DNA of 64,000 nucleotides from Candidatus Obscuribacterales bacterium (GTDB lineage: Bacteria > Cyanobacteriota > Vampirovibrionia > Obscuribacterales > Obscuribacteraceae). The position numbers and the translations under genes were made by a program. The stretch covers positions 124,001 through 188,000 of the forward strand of contig JAHBVO010000001.1 of assembly GCA_019637435.1 (NCBI GenBank). Reading direction: 5' to 3'. The notes below the pieces were generated by a model. It was not told the DNA's origin and ran no database searches. It saw only the letters and a list, made by a program, of their open reading frames with translations. This document shows, one piece after another, positions 51,992 to 61,726 of the stretch; position 1 is the first letter of the stretch; the number at the start of each line of letters is the position of its first letter.

Positions 51992-52646
51992 GATGATCTT
52001 GATTCCTGTCGGTGGTTTGAAGCCATGCCTCGCGCAGTCAAATCCGGAAAGAGTTCTGCAAGCAGACTTTTATCCGGAGCAGGGCTGTCCGGTCGGTTTG
52101 ACCAGTGTGCGCAGCGTTCTGGAGATTGACCCATTCGGTGCGCCGACAGCTTCAAAAATATACCTCACTTATCAGAATAATTCTTCCAAACCCGTAGCTG
52201 CGGTCAAATTTCGCTGCCGGTTCAGCGACTCCGCCAACAAAGATAGAGGTACATTCCACGCGCCCGACGCCTATCCACTCTCGCCGGGAGCCAGCCGCTC
52301 ACACAAGTGGAAACGCGAGGGTGGCCTTAGTCCTAATATAGCCAGCTTTCAAATTCGCGTCCTGCAGGTTAAGTATAGCGACGGTTCGATGTGGGAAAGT
52401 ATCAAAATGCAAGAGCTTTCGAACGGGGAGCAGCCCGACGGTGGCAGTTTCGGAAGCTCCACCGAGCAATCGGTGCAAGCTCCCGGCGGGCAAGCGGATA
52501 TGAGTGGTGGACAGCCGGCATATCAGCAGTACGACGAGCAGACCCAACAACCGCCTGCTCAGATCCAGCAGCAACCGCCTTATGAGCAAACGCCGCCGCC
52601 GCAACAGTCTGACGCTTACGACAAAAGCAAGGAATTACCATGGTAG
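51924..52646 (+). CDS. exported hypothetical protein with Gln/Pro-rich tail
   Basis: 240 aa from an ATG at 51924 (MNKPTKPRGRVLPKFPGLLF). A signal peptide spans about residues 15-37, ending CLAQS. The middle (LQADFYPEQGCPVGLTSVRS; KIYLTYQNNSSKPVAAVKFR) looks like a beta-sandwich domain. The last 70 residues are rich in Gln, Pro and Tyr. No family was recognised. Its start overlaps the 5'-nucleotidase start by 68 bases in divergent orientation; a shorter start at 51993 (MILIPVGG) would leave only a poor signal peptide. An AGGAG about 10 bases upstream supports 51924. Confidence 0.6.
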   Translation: MNKPTKPRGRVLPKFPGLLFAFTMILIPVGGLKPCLAQSNPERVLQADFYPEQGCPVGLTSVRSVLEIDPFGAPTASKIYLTYQNNSSKPVAAVKFRCRFSDSANKDRGTFHAPDAYPLSPGASRSHKWKREGGLSPNIASFQIRVLQVKYSDGSMWESIKMQELSNGEQPDGGSFGSSTEQSVQAPGGQADMSGGQPAYQQYDEQTQQPPAQIQQQPPYEQTPPPQQSDAYDKSKELPW

Positions 52647-52758
52647 CCAACCAGACTGTATAGCCGCGTTGGTTGTTTATCGGATATTATTGCCGGTTAT
52701 GTGAGGAGACGCGAGAACTTGTGCCGGGCACAATTCTTACAGCAGCTTCGAGGGAATC

Positions 52759-54819
52759 ATGGTCGACCTGGCTGAAATTCTGCAGAGCGATGCGCTGGAC
52801 AAGCGTGAACTTGTTAATTCCATGTCGGCTGCCGAGATCGTCGCTGAATTGCCGATGATTTTCAGTACCTCGAATGAAAGTGTCGTGTGCAAAGCTCTCG
52901 AGATTTTGAAGTTGGTTTGCGAGGCAACGCGAGATCAGCTTCAGTCAAGGCTGATGGTGAGTACGGCGTTGTACGCGTTTGAAAACGATTCGCCTGACGT
53001 GCATGCCAGAGCAATGGATTTACTTAAACGCTTTTCGCAGCCTCTCGATCCCGCCTTTGCCGAAGAGCTTCGCCAGCGGCTCGACCTGATTGCGTCATCC
53101 CAGCGGGCCGCCGCTGAGGCATTGCTTGCCACCGCTGATGGTGATAAGCCCGTTTCGCCTGAAGAGTTTATTATCAGTACTGGTTCTATAGACCTGGATG
53201 AATTGGTTCAACAGTATCGGCATTTAGATACTTGCTGGCGAAATCTGGCTGGATGCGATGAAGCTTTAGAAGCCGCTTTGGGCAATCGTCGCCTGATACC
53301 TGCCACCACATTTGAAGCCATGGATGTTATACGGCTTGACCCAGGTTCTAGACCGAAACCGCTGCGAGATCCAGATGAGACGCTGGATATCCTGATGCGC
53401 GGCTTCAATATGCAATTATCAGAGGCTGAGATCGAGCGGGTGCTTGATGGCGTCGCTCATTCTCCAAAGCCGCCTACAGAGGGCGATTACTGGGAGGCTC
53501 GCCTGGCCGCCCTGCACGCGCGCGCAAAAAACGACGGAGGTTTTCTTTCGGCAGTGTCTATGGCCTGGGCTTTCGGAGTCGAGCCAGAGAAGGAACAGTT
53601 CTTCGAAAACCTCGTGCACAAGCGCGTAATAGCTGTTGCGAGCCAGCTCGCATGCGGACGGACGGTAAATCTGTTGGCCACTCCTACGCACTCCGGTTTC
53701 TGGATAGATCCGCGGGTGCTCGTTCAAAGAGCCTCCAGAATAGCCGATATTGATAATGACACTTCGCTCCTTGAGCAAGTGCAATCACTACTGCGCATTG
53801 CCCCGGAGCACCGTGATGAGGCATTATCAGATGCCGCACATCTCAAGGGCGAGTTCGCAAGCGCCCTGCGGTATGCTCTCGGTTCCGACGATGAGAGTTT
53901 TGGAGAAAATATTCCATTATGGGTCGCTGCATTTAGAGCTCGAGCGCCCCTTAGAGAGCCATTTTGTATGAAGGTCAAACTCTCCGCTCGAGAGCATCCC
54001 GAGATAAGCAGATGTTTGTCACCTTCGTCATATAACTCGCCTACCGCCATCCTTATAGAGGATTATTTGCGGTTGCGACCTGGCACTCACGAACAGGTCG
54101 CGCTTATCGGTGACATGGATATCGGCAACATCAAATCGCCTTTGTGTACCGAAGTCTTCTGGGCTCGACAGTTCCGTGCCGTCTCCGAGTCGCGTGATAG
54201 CAACAATAACTACTGGCAGGAGGATGGATGGGAGTCGCTTTATGATCCTGACTTACCAGTTGGTGAGATGGCTATTCACGCGCTGGTGTATGCACTCAAC
54301 GCCGTGAGCAGCGAGGCCAGGTCGGTGTCTGTAAAAATTTTGAACCGCGCCATTCAGGACGGCCGAATTGATGGTGTCATGATTGGTACCACTATCGCCG
54401 ACCACAGATCTGACCTGCTATCCACTCTATGGCTGGAAGGACTTCAAACGGTGGCGCTCGCCAGTCCCCTGCATGCGCAAGTCGTTCAGCATGCACTAGA
54501 AGTTATTTTGTCGACGCAATCAATTTCTAACGAAAAAGCGGATCCTCTCTTCCTTGCCGCGCTTCTTATGCTGAGTAAGAAGATCGGCTTTGGCATCGCC
54601 AGTGATACCGCTAGAAATTATCTGCAGTCCCTCATTAACGGTGGCAGCGATGCGCAGGCGGCTGTTGGTCTGGCAAAAGAACTTTTGACGCTTCCCCACG
54701 AGGGCGTAACTAAGAATTCGAAAGAGGCCGGCTTGCTCGCATTTCGGGAGCGGATAAAACGAGCCACTCGCTGGCAAGCCTGGCACCGAGCCACTCTCGT
54801 CGCGGGCGTGAAGTCATAA
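52759..54819 (+). CDS. large helical-repeat protein, DUF6493-like
   Basis: 686 aa from an ATG at 52759 with GAGGGAATC upstream. Mostly alpha-helical, with HEAT-like helices in the N-terminal 150 residues (NESVVCKALEILKLVCEATR; DVHARAMDLLKRFSQPLDPA). The stretch ACGRTVNLLATPTHSGFWID, then PRVLVQRASRI, resembles the LLATPTxxxGWIDPxVLVERL motif of DUF6493-type proteins, often associated with WGR-domain or SWIM proteins; that match is from memory. No catalytic motif is visible. Upstream and downstream genes are unrelated; a neighbouring SWIM/WGR partner was not found. Confidence 0.55.
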   Translation: MVDLAEILQSDALDKRELVNSMSAAEIVAELPMIFSTSNESVVCKALEILKLVCEATRDQLQSRLMVSTALYAFENDSPDVHARAMDLLKRFSQPLDPAFAEELRQRLDLIASSQRAAAEALLATADGDKPVSPEEFIISTGSIDLDELVQQYRHLDTCWRNLAGCDEALEAALGNRRLIPATTFEAMDVIRLDPGSRPKPLRDPDETLDILMRGFNMQLSEAEIERVLDGVAHSPKPPTEGDYWEARLAALHARAKNDGGFLSAVSMAWAFGVEPEKEQFFENLVHKRVIAVASQLACGRTVNLLATPTHSGFWIDPRVLVQRASRIADIDNDTSLLEQVQSLLRIAPEHRDEALSDAAHLKGEFASALRYALGSDDESFGENIPLWVAAFRARAPLREPFCMKVKLSAREHPEISRCLSPSSYNSPTAILIEDYLRLRPGTHEQVALIGDMDIGNIKSPLCTEVFWARQFRAVSESRDSNNNYWQEDGWESLYDPDLPVGEMAIHALVYALNAVSSEARSVSVKILNRAIQDGRIDGVMIGTTIADHRSDLLSTLWLEGLQTVALASPLHAQVVQHALEVILSTQSISNEKADPLFLAALLMLSKKIGFGIASDTARNYLQSLINGGSDAQAAVGLAKELLTLPHEGVTKNSKEAGLLAFRERIKRATRWQAWHRATLVAGVKS

Positions 54820-54978
54820 GTCCTCGAAACCCACGTCCAGCTTTCGAAAAAAAATTGAAATTCGCTCGATTATCTGTCCTTCAGGGGCTATTCAAACGCC
54901 TGGTATAGATGTATTGTATATCCACTTCGCTCTTAAAATCGAATATCGTCACTTGTGACCCTACAAGGATCACCGATT

Positions 54979-55473
54979 ATGTTTCTTCAAACGCTCGGTT
55001 CGCTGATCCTCGTGGCGGGAGTGTCTTATCATCTCGTAACTGCGAGCTGGCAAGTTGTCTTGCTTTCATTCGTAGTTGCAGGTGTGGGCTACGCCACCTG
55101 GAGAGTTAGGAAAGCAATAATACGTCGCGCCAAAATCAAGGCGTTGTGGAAACGCAGCCTTGAAATTGACGAGATGCTCGCCAATATGGAGCGCGAACAA
55201 CGCGCTCAACACAAGCGTGTCCAGGAAGCTGCCGCTCCCGCGTCGTCGCGAGACAGACGTGAAGCCAGCAAAGCATGCGTGGCCTTTTCGGGGCCTGCAA
55301 AGAAACCTTCCATCGATAACAGTGTTTTAGTCGCGACACCAGTCGTGCCCGAAGCACCATGGCAAGCGCCGAAAGAGCCCACCGTGGATCCTTCGACGCG
55401 CATCTATAGATTCTCGATGAAAGAACTTGCGAACACTCGCCAACAAAAAGTTCAACAGCCTGTTTTGGTTTAA
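54979..55473 (+). CDS. hypothetical membrane-anchored protein
   Basis: 164 aa from an ATG at 54979 (MFLQTLGSLILVAGVSYHLV), with AAGGA 10 bases upstream; a GTG at 54955 would add eight residues. Two hydrophobic stretches at the N terminus (LGSLILVAGVSYHLVTA and VVLLSFVVAGVGYATW) form a hairpin or two helices. A basic region and a coiled-coil-like helix follow (KIKALWKRSLEIDEMLANME), and then a low-complexity, mostly polar C-terminal part. Not recognised. It is separated from both neighbours by gaps of 94-160 bases. Confidence 0.5.
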   Translation: MFLQTLGSLILVAGVSYHLVTASWQVVLLSFVVAGVGYATWRVRKAIIRRAKIKALWKRSLEIDEMLANMEREQRAQHKRVQEAAAPASSRDRREASKACVAFSGPAKKPSIDNSVLVATPVVPEAPWQAPKEPTVDPSTRIYRFSMKELANTRQQKVQQPVLV

Positions 55474-55567
55474 TAACAAACCAGATCAAAAATTTACTAG
55501 TGGAACACTTTGTTGATCGAGTCCTGATGCGCACTGTTCGAGTATCGTAACGTAATAGAAACGGCGT

Positions 55568-56212
55568 TTAATCGGCGCCGGATTCTTTGCGGACATCCTT
55601 AAGATCTTCCTTGCCCTTGAGGATGTCCTGTTTTTGCTCGCCCAAATGTTCGACCATCTCTCTTTCGTACTGCAACTGTTGTTGCTCGATTTTTTGTTCG
55701 GTATTCTGGCGCTCTTGTCGCAACTCGCGCTTATTTTCGCGCTTCATCTGTTGAAGCAGGCTCTTCGGATTTTGGGCACCGTCGGGACCTTTCTTCCACG
55801 TCGGTCCCAGAACTTTTCCGGACTGAACCGTCGCATTTCCCGCTTCCGCGACAGTGCGAATTTGCTCGCTTGATTGATTTAGCGAATTTTCAAACTGCTT
55901 CAGCTCTTCCGGCTTGAGGGCACCGCCGTTTTTCTGACTTAGCGCTTGAACCTCGGAGGCGATACCGTTGACCGTATCGCGCAGGTCCTTTGCTTGCGTT
56001 TCTGAGATTAAACCGCTCTTGAGCGCATGATTGATACGCAAATGCTGACGATGGATTCTTTGTCCAAGCAGGTCATTCGCGCCAACCTGGTTGGCTGAAT
56101 TTTCCGGTCCCCCACCGGCATTTTGATTCTGAGCAAAGGAAGGCATCGCCAACGTTCCTATCGCCGTGGCAACCAACAGATATAGTCGTGTTTCTCTCGT
56201 GAAATCTGGCAT
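55568..56212 (-). CDS. exported helical protein, hypothetical
   Basis: 214 aa from an ATG at 56212 (MPDFTRETRLYLLVATAIGT), with GGAGGAGC about 8 bases upstream. A signal peptide ends at SFAQN (about residue 28). The mature protein is almost all helix: HRQHLRINHALKSGLISETQ, LRDTVNGIASEVQALSQKNG, LKQFENSLNQSSEQIRTVAE, and a long basic coiled-coil stretch (KRENKRELRQERQNTEQKIE) at the end. It has no recognised family. An acidic/basic zipper-like composition suggests binding to another surface or nucleic acid, which is inference. Confidence 0.6.
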   Translation of the reverse strand: MPDFTRETRLYLLVATAIGTLAMPSFAQNQNAGGGPENSANQVGANDLLGQRIHRQHLRINHALKSGLISETQAKDLRDTVNGIASEVQALSQKNGGALKPEELKQFENSLNQSSEQIRTVAEAGNATVQSGKVLGPTWKKGPDGAQNPKSLLQQMKRENKRELRQERQNTEQKIEQQQLQYEREMVEHLGEQKQDILKGKEDLKDVRKESGAD

Positions 56213-56305
56213 AAGAGCCGCTCCTCCGGAATCATCCTTTGAGAAAATACCCGGGCCCAAACATTTAAAACGCGGAATATTCTAACTTTTGACGTGCATG
56301 CCAGG

Positions 56306-57106
56306 TTATGGTTTTTTGTCGTGAAGATACCTTGGCGGCGTGTCTGGAACGCTCAAGACGCTGTCCTTCAGCATATTGAACATTTTCGGCTGGATTTGCA
56401 GTTCCCCGCTAAATGGACTTGAGTAGGCCGATAACAGCCAGATATTAAGAGCGAGCGACGCTGCGACGAGACCGGTCATCAAATCCTGCACACCCCGAAA
56501 CTGCGATGCGAAAACATAAGTGAACGCAATCGTTATCAATGCCCCGAAGCCGATTACAAGCCACAATGCACCAGACATCTGATATTGCGCCGCAATCAAT
56601 CTTGCTCGGCGATGCTCGCCGACCGTTTGCATAGCGGGAGTTAAGCTTTGCTGTAAGTTGCTCTCTCTGTCATTCTCTGGCGATACAGCCACTACTGCTT
56701 CCCACAGTTTTTGATAGGGTTCCCATCCGTGATTTATTGTTTCGCGCTTTTCCATCTGGTCCCATTCGACTTCGACCACCTGTTTGACATAATCCCGGCA
56801 AAGCTGACGCACCCGAGGTCGGTCATCATCGCTCAATCCCCGTGCGATTCTAAATATCGCTGCGACGCCGTTGGCTTCTTGCTCAGCATGAGTCTGTGCA
56901 TCACTGTAACGGTCGATGGCTCCCGCGACGAGGAAACCCAGAAGGACCGAGAATAGAGTTCCTACAACCCCTAGCATAGCTTCAGCCGCCGAAAGATTGG
57001 TCTCGAGCATCTCGGGCTTTAACACTCGGCGAACAAGTGTCAGTCCTCCAAGTGCCAATGCGGTCAAACCAACAACGAGAATTACTGCATGTCCAATAGT
57101 GTTCAT
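56306..57106 (-). CDS. DUF4239-like (bestrophin-like) membrane protein
   Basis: 266 aa. A pair of N-terminal helices (AVILVVGLTALALGGLTLVR and AMLGVVGTLFSVLLGFLVAG) precedes a soluble stretch that includes ANGVAAIFRIARGLSDDDRP and LCRDYVKQVVEVEWDQMEKR. A second pair of helices (SGALWLVIGFGALITIAFTY; LVAASLALNIWLLSAYSSPF) and the short end PFSGELQIQP follow. This layout and the GFLVxxxxDxxxxxxxxxxxE pattern fit DUF4239, a bestrophin-related family of unknown function. The ATG at 57106 lies 136 bases upstream (in its own sense) of no other gene on that strand. Confidence 0.8.
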   Translation of the reverse strand: MNTIGHAVILVVGLTALALGGLTLVRRVLKPEMLETNLSAAEAMLGVVGTLFSVLLGFLVAGAIDRYSDAQTHAEQEANGVAAIFRIARGLSDDDRPRVRQLCRDYVKQVVEVEWDQMEKRETINHGWEPYQKLWEAVVAVSPENDRESNLQQSLTPAMQTVGEHRRARLIAAQYQMSGALWLVIGFGALITIAFTYVFASQFRGVQDLMTGLVAASLALNIWLLSAYSSPFSGELQIQPKMFNMLKDSVLSVPDTPPRYLHDKKP

Positions 57107-57241
57107 GACCGAGCATCCTATAAGCCGAACGGTTATGCTGTTAAAAGCGCAAACTTTGCCGAACCCTGAAGATCGTGTCTAATCTTAGCAAAGAGGGAAT
57201 TGAAAAAGGCAGCAAATCAAGAACTGAATATACATAAAGGG

Positions 57242-59092
57242 CTACTTCCGCTTTCGCATGAAACGCTTGAGCACTAGGTTTGGCTCTTCCAGTTTCGCTG
57301 CCAGGCAGACGCCGACGAAGACAGTGACACCAGCTGCGCCTGCCACCGCTATTGATACCGCGAGGCTAGCGAATGCGCCGACGCCGCTTGGAAGTTTGAT
57401 CATGTTTTCAAAGAAGGACTGAACATAATAGGCTGTAAATCCGCAGCCGACCGAGCCGATGAGCATGATGATTGCAGGGCGAATTAAACTGGTCAGTCCA
57501 AGTGGTCCGATTTTTCTTCTCAAAAGATGAGAGAGTAACGTCATGTTGAATATCGTGACGAGCGTCGTAGATAACGCAATACCTCCGATGCCCAGCGGAC
57601 CTACGAGCAGGTAGTCGGCGCACATTTTTACGGCGACCGAACAGAGTCCGACTTTGAATGGAGTTTGTGTGTCCTTGTGCGCGTAGAAGACGCGAGTCAA
57701 TAAATCACGCGCAACGTAGAAGAATGCTGATGGCACCAGGTAAGTTAGACCTAGAACGACCAGCGCTCTCGAATTTGCATCGAAGTGGCCGCGTTCAAAA
57801 AGTAATTTGATGATTGGGTTTGGAATCGCGAGCAGCATGGTTACCAGCGGTAGGACTGTGAACCACAGGATGCGAAGCGCCTTTCTGTACTCTGCTTTCA
57901 GATCATCGATTTCGTTTGCGACAACTTGTTCAGTGAAGCGCGGAAGGATGGGAACGAGCATCGCGGTTAGCAGCACGCCCAGGGGCAACTGTAATAAACG
58001 GTTCGCGTTCTGCAGCGCTGTTAAACTTCCAGGCGCCAGAGACGAGATAAAAAAGCTATCGGTGAAGACGTTCAATTGTCCGATTGACGTTCCAACTGCC
58101 GCGGGTCCGATCATGAGGAGATATTCTTTTAAACCGGGACGCCATTTGAAGCTGAAATCGAATTTCGGTTTCGCGCGTAGCGCGCCTGGAATTTGAACTA
58201 ATAATTGTCCAATCGCACCGATTAAAGTTCCTATCGCCAGGCAGAGACCGGCTTGGTCAGGGAAGAACAAGCATGCAACGACAATCGCGATACTGGCTAC
58301 CGCAGGTGATAGAGACGGCCAGGTGAACTCTTTGTATGAATTAGAAATGCCCGCACCAAGCCCGACCAGACCCGCGATGAGAATGAGGGGAACCATGAAG
58401 CGTAGTTGAACGAGGATGGCGTCCCAGAGTTTTTGCCGTTCAGCTAATGGTTGACCCGTGCCCGGGAAAACGATTGGAACCAGATACGGTGCTGCGAAAT
58501 ACAGAGCGATTGAGATGAGAGAACCCGCAGCAAATGTGAGCAACAAAAGCTGTCCTACGAGCTTCCGCTTCTCATCGCCCTCAGGTTGCGATGACAAAAC
58601 CGCAACACCGGCGGAGTGAAAAGGTCCGCCCAGACCGCCGAAGAGAACCAGAATGTTTCCTGTGAATTGATAGCCATAGAAGTAAGCGTCTGTGACCAGT
58701 GAGGTTCCGAAGACCTGCAATACGACGATGTCGCGAACGAGTCCGACAACTTTTGAAATCACGTTGAGAAAAGCGACTAGACCGAAAGTTTTCGCTAATC
58801 CCTCACGTTTCGGCTTCGCAGCGGCAACTGTGGAAGGTTCCGAAACTGGATCCGAGGGAGGCTCAGGTGGCGACGTTCCGTCTGACGATACAGCAGGTAA
58901 ACGGGTATCATCAGACTGCGTTTCTTCCAAAACCGATTCGGCAGCATTTTCTGAAGCTTCAGTTTCAGCCGCGAAACTTCCTTCCGGCACATCTGATAGT
59001 TGCGCTCCGGCAGATGACGCCTCTTCGGACGTCTTCAAAACCATTTTATCTGGTTCTTTAAATTCAGAGTCGACATGCGGCTCTTTAGCCAT
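57242..59092 (-). CDS. murJ: lipid II flippase MurJ with acidic N-terminal extension
   Basis: 616 aa. The core from about residue 100 has the 14-helix MOP-type fold: LAKTFGLVAFLNVISKVVGL, VLQVFGTSLVTDAYFYGYQF, LLQLPLGVLLTAMLVPILPR, LFERGHFDANSRALVVLGLT, and LTRVFYAHKDTQTPFKVGLC. MurJ carries lipid II across the membrane for wall synthesis. The 95 residues before the core are unusual: acidic, rich in Ser, Thr, Glu and Pro (EEASSAGAQLSDVPEGSFAA; TQSDDTRLPAVSSDGTSPPE), so likely disordered and cytoplasmic. It follows ftsI after 19 bases. Confidence 0.92.
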   Translation of the reverse strand: MAKEPHVDSEFKEPDKMVLKTSEEASSAGAQLSDVPEGSFAAETEASENAAESVLEETQSDDTRLPAVSSDGTSPPEPPSDPVSEPSTVAAAKPKREGLAKTFGLVAFLNVISKVVGLVRDIVVLQVFGTSLVTDAYFYGYQFTGNILVLFGGLGGPFHSAGVAVLSSQPEGDEKRKLVGQLLLLTFAAGSLISIALYFAAPYLVPIVFPGTGQPLAERQKLWDAILVQLRFMVPLILIAGLVGLGAGISNSYKEFTWPSLSPAVASIAIVVACLFFPDQAGLCLAIGTLIGAIGQLLVQIPGALRAKPKFDFSFKWRPGLKEYLLMIGPAAVGTSIGQLNVFTDSFFISSLAPGSLTALQNANRLLQLPLGVLLTAMLVPILPRFTEQVVANEIDDLKAEYRKALRILWFTVLPLVTMLLAIPNPIIKLLFERGHFDANSRALVVLGLTYLVPSAFFYVARDLLTRVFYAHKDTQTPFKVGLCSVAVKMCADYLLVGPLGIGGIALSTTLVTIFNMTLLSHLLRRKIGPLGLTSLIRPAIIMLIGSVGCGFTAYYVQSFFENMIKLPSGVGAFASLAVSIAVAGAAGVTVFVGVCLAAKLEEPNLVLKRFMRKRK

Positions 59093-59111
59093 TTTTCCGG
59101 GTCACTTTCAC

Positions 59112-61085
59112 TTAGTGTTGGACCGTTTGCGAAGGACTTTGTTCTTTTGAGCCGTGAAGCTGAGCTTTCGCTTTCTGCAACTCGGCGGCGTACTTAATGG
59201 ATGGCGCCTCGCTGAGTTGAACCGGCTTTCCGTCAGGTCCAATGAATCGACCTTTTACCACTTCTGTTTTATACGATTCCGGAATTGCAAGCAAACGAGC
59301 GGCTTCCCGTGCGATCGCATTGAACACAGGTCCGGCTACAGTGTTACCCCAACGTCCATCCGTTTTGGGATTGTCGATCGCGACAATACAGAGTAGCTGC
59401 GGGTCTTCATAAGGCAGGTAGCCTATGAAGGAGGCGATTGTCTGACCGGACATGTAGCCTCGACCGCCCTCTCGAACCTTTTGCGCTGTCCCGGTCTTAC
59501 CCGCGACCCTATAGCCGGGCACCGATTTACCCGCAATTTGCGAGCCTTGAGTAATGTTGTCCGCAAGAAGCCTGGAAACTAGTCGAGCTACTTCCGGTTT
59601 GATAACTTGCCTGCGCTCCGGTTCCGTCCACTTCTCCGTGACACCGGTGCGCGGGTCGTATGTTCTTCTTATAAGGTGGGGTTGCGTCCAGGTTCCATTG
59701 TTGGCGACCGCAGCGACTGCGGCTGCAAGCTGCAGCGGTGTAACGGCAATCATGCCCTGCCCGAAGCCGGTGGTTGCCTGATCGATCTGTTTCCATCTTT
59801 CGTGTTTGACCAGAAGACCGCGCGATTCACCCGGTAAGTCCATACCGGTTTTCTGTCCTAAACCGAAATCATGCAACTTATCGTAGAACTGCTTTGGTGT
59901 CATCTGTAGTGCCACCTTCGCGGCACCGATATTTGATGAGTGAATAAACAGATGCAATAGATCGATGTGTCCGTTGCCGCCATGGCTATTGTGAATGGTG
60001 CGGCGACCGATGGTGAGCGCCCCTGAGTCACCCATGCTCCAGTGTTCGTTAATTGCGCCTGTATCAAGACCGGCGGAGACTGTGAGTATTTTGAATGTTG
60101 AACCGGGCTGGTACACATCCACCATTGCCCAGTTTTTCAGCTGGGCGTAAGGAACTTTCGAGTAATCGTTGGGATCATACGAGGGATACATCGCCCAGGC
60201 GAGGATCTCTCCATTATTAGGATCCATCACGATTGCGGTTGCTCTATCGCATTGCGAGTGAGCCGCCATCGCAAATAATTCTTTTTCCGCCAGATGCTGT
60301 ATGGAATTATCGATCGTTAGCTCGCAGTGCCGACCGAGTGGCGGAGTGATGTCCCAGGTCGGCCCTTTATGAGGAAGCAAGATGGTTTTGCCGCGTCCGT
60401 CGAGTTGCGGTTTTGGAATTTTTCCAGTGCTCGTCAAGTTTTCTTGTTGTGACTGCTCGATACCGCCCTGTCCGGCTGTGTCGCTGTTTACATAGCCCAG
60501 GATGTGAGCGGCCATCGAACCTTCCGGGTAATGACGGAAAGGGCGCGGCACTATATCCACACCGGTCCAGTTGAGCTTCTGAAGCTTATCGATGTTTTCA
60601 CGCTCCAACGCCTTGGCGATCGTCACGATGGGACGCTTGCCCAGAATCAGCTTGCTGATTCGCTCCTGTGACTTGCCTGTTATCTCGGAGAGCTGTCGGA
60701 TCGCTTCTTCCTTACTCACCTTTTCGGGAAGCAGCTTCGTGTGTACGAACACATCGTATCTGGTGGTATCAATCGCGAGCGGCAGACCATGCCTATCGGT
60801 AATTGCGCCACGATGTACCAGGAAGTTTGTTTTCTGCCGTTGAACAAAAGCTTTGTTCGTCAGCATGTCGCCCTGATAAATTTGCAGGTAATAGAGTCTG
60901 GCGACGATTGCGCAGACGCCGAGCAACAGTGCCACCTGGAAGAAACGCAGTCTCCACTGCGGCGAGCGTGGGCGTCCTCTCTGTTTCCGAGGAGTCTTCC
61001 GATAGGAATTGATGTCGACCGCTGGGCCCGGCAAAAGAGTCTCCCGATAGTCCACTAGTGTTCCCGTCGCTTCTTGCGTCGGCAT
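59112..61085 (-). CDS. ftsI: division-specific peptidoglycan transpeptidase (PBP, FtsI type)
   Basis: 657 aa. It crosslinks septal peptidoglycan. One N-terminal helix (about 48-66, FFQVALLLGVCAIVARLYYL) precedes the pedestal domain and the transpeptidase domain with the Ser motif VYQPGSTFKILTVSAGLDTG, the SxN motif LFIHSSNIGAAKVALQ, and the KTG motif YRVAGKTGTAQKVREGGRGY. Other typical stretches are RGAITDRHGLPLAIDTTRYD and PSIKYAAELQKAKAQ near the end. The order rsmH-ftsL-ftsI is the classical division cluster. murJ follows. Confidence 0.95.
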   Translation of the reverse strand: MPTQEATGTLVDYRETLLPGPAVDINSYRKTPRKQRGRPRSPQWRLRFFQVALLLGVCAIVARLYYLQIYQGDMLTNKAFVQRQKTNFLVHRGAITDRHGLPLAIDTTRYDVFVHTKLLPEKVSKEEAIRQLSEITGKSQERISKLILGKRPIVTIAKALERENIDKLQKLNWTGVDIVPRPFRHYPEGSMAAHILGYVNSDTAGQGGIEQSQQENLTSTGKIPKPQLDGRGKTILLPHKGPTWDITPPLGRHCELTIDNSIQHLAEKELFAMAAHSQCDRATAIVMDPNNGEILAWAMYPSYDPNDYSKVPYAQLKNWAMVDVYQPGSTFKILTVSAGLDTGAINEHWSMGDSGALTIGRRTIHNSHGGNGHIDLLHLFIHSSNIGAAKVALQMTPKQFYDKLHDFGLGQKTGMDLPGESRGLLVKHERWKQIDQATTGFGQGMIAVTPLQLAAAVAAVANNGTWTQPHLIRRTYDPRTGVTEKWTEPERRQVIKPEVARLVSRLLADNITQGSQIAGKSVPGYRVAGKTGTAQKVREGGRGYMSGQTIASFIGYLPYEDPQLLCIVAIDNPKTDGRWGNTVAGPVFNAIAREAARLLAIPESYKTEVVKGRFIGPDGKPVQLSEAPSIKYAAELQKAKAQLHGSKEQSPSQTVQH

Positions 61086-61141
61086 CTTTCTAGTAGTAGA
61101 TCACCAGTAGTTATTAAACTAAATTTTTGCCCGATTGGGCA

Positions 61142-61717
61142 TTAGTATCCTGACATCAAAGGAAGATGATGCTTATGCATTTTATATGCGATAGCTGTAG
61201 GTGGCTGTTGTTCTTTAACAATCACTACCTGCTCAGGCACACGCAGCCCAAATCTGCCGACCGTGCTCTCCTGAATTTCGCCATATGAAATTGACTTCAG
61301 CAATTGCGCTGAGAGTTCGGAGTTTTGTTCGCTTGTTCTGCGTGCTTGCTCTTGCAGTTTGCCGACGTCATGCGAGACAACTACATCGAGTCCATATGCG
61401 CAGATAGCTATTCCACACATCGCCACAAGAACAGCTTGAATGCCGCGGTTGAATTTCGCGAGCAACGGCTGTTTGCGTGTCTTGGTGCTTGGTGCTTCAA
61501 GAGGCACCAGATGTGGTTTTACTACTGGAGTCGGTTGTTGGATAGTTTCGACCGGGACAGTATTGTCCGTGAATGCGACTGGCCATGTACCACGAGTATT
61601 CATCGAAGCTGATGCCGTCGGCATGGAGTCGCCGGTGGTACCACGTGAAACTCGATTGTTAGTAAAAGCGACTACCTGTGAATTGCGCCGAGGCGGCGAT
61701 TGAAGGCTAGCGGTCAT
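61142..61717 (-). CDS. FtsL-like cell-division protein
   Basis: 191 aa, longer than typical FtsL (about 100-120) because of an N-terminal cytoplasmic extension of about 85 residues. A single helix (about 95-114, AVLVAMCGIAICAYGLDVVV) is followed by a coiled-coil helix (VGKLQEQARRTSEQNSELSA) and a short end with GRFGLRVPEQVVIVKEQQPP. The gene position between rsmH and ftsI, the single helix and the coiled coil define FtsL despite low sequence similarity. The extension contains two similar pieces (VVAFTNNRVSRGTT and PVAFTDNTVPVET), an internal duplication. AGGAAAC lies 4 bases before the ATG. Confidence 0.75.
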   Translation of the reverse strand: MTASLQSPPRRNSQVVAFTNNRVSRGTTGDSMPTASASMNTRGTWPVAFTDNTVPVETIQQPTPVVKPHLVPLEAPSTKTRKQPLLAKFNRGIQAVLVAMCGIAICAYGLDVVVSHDVGKLQEQARRTSEQNSELSAQLLKSISYGEIQESTVGRFGLRVPEQVVIVKEQQPPTAIAYKMHKHHLPLMSGY

Positions 61718-61726
61718 ATATGTTTC

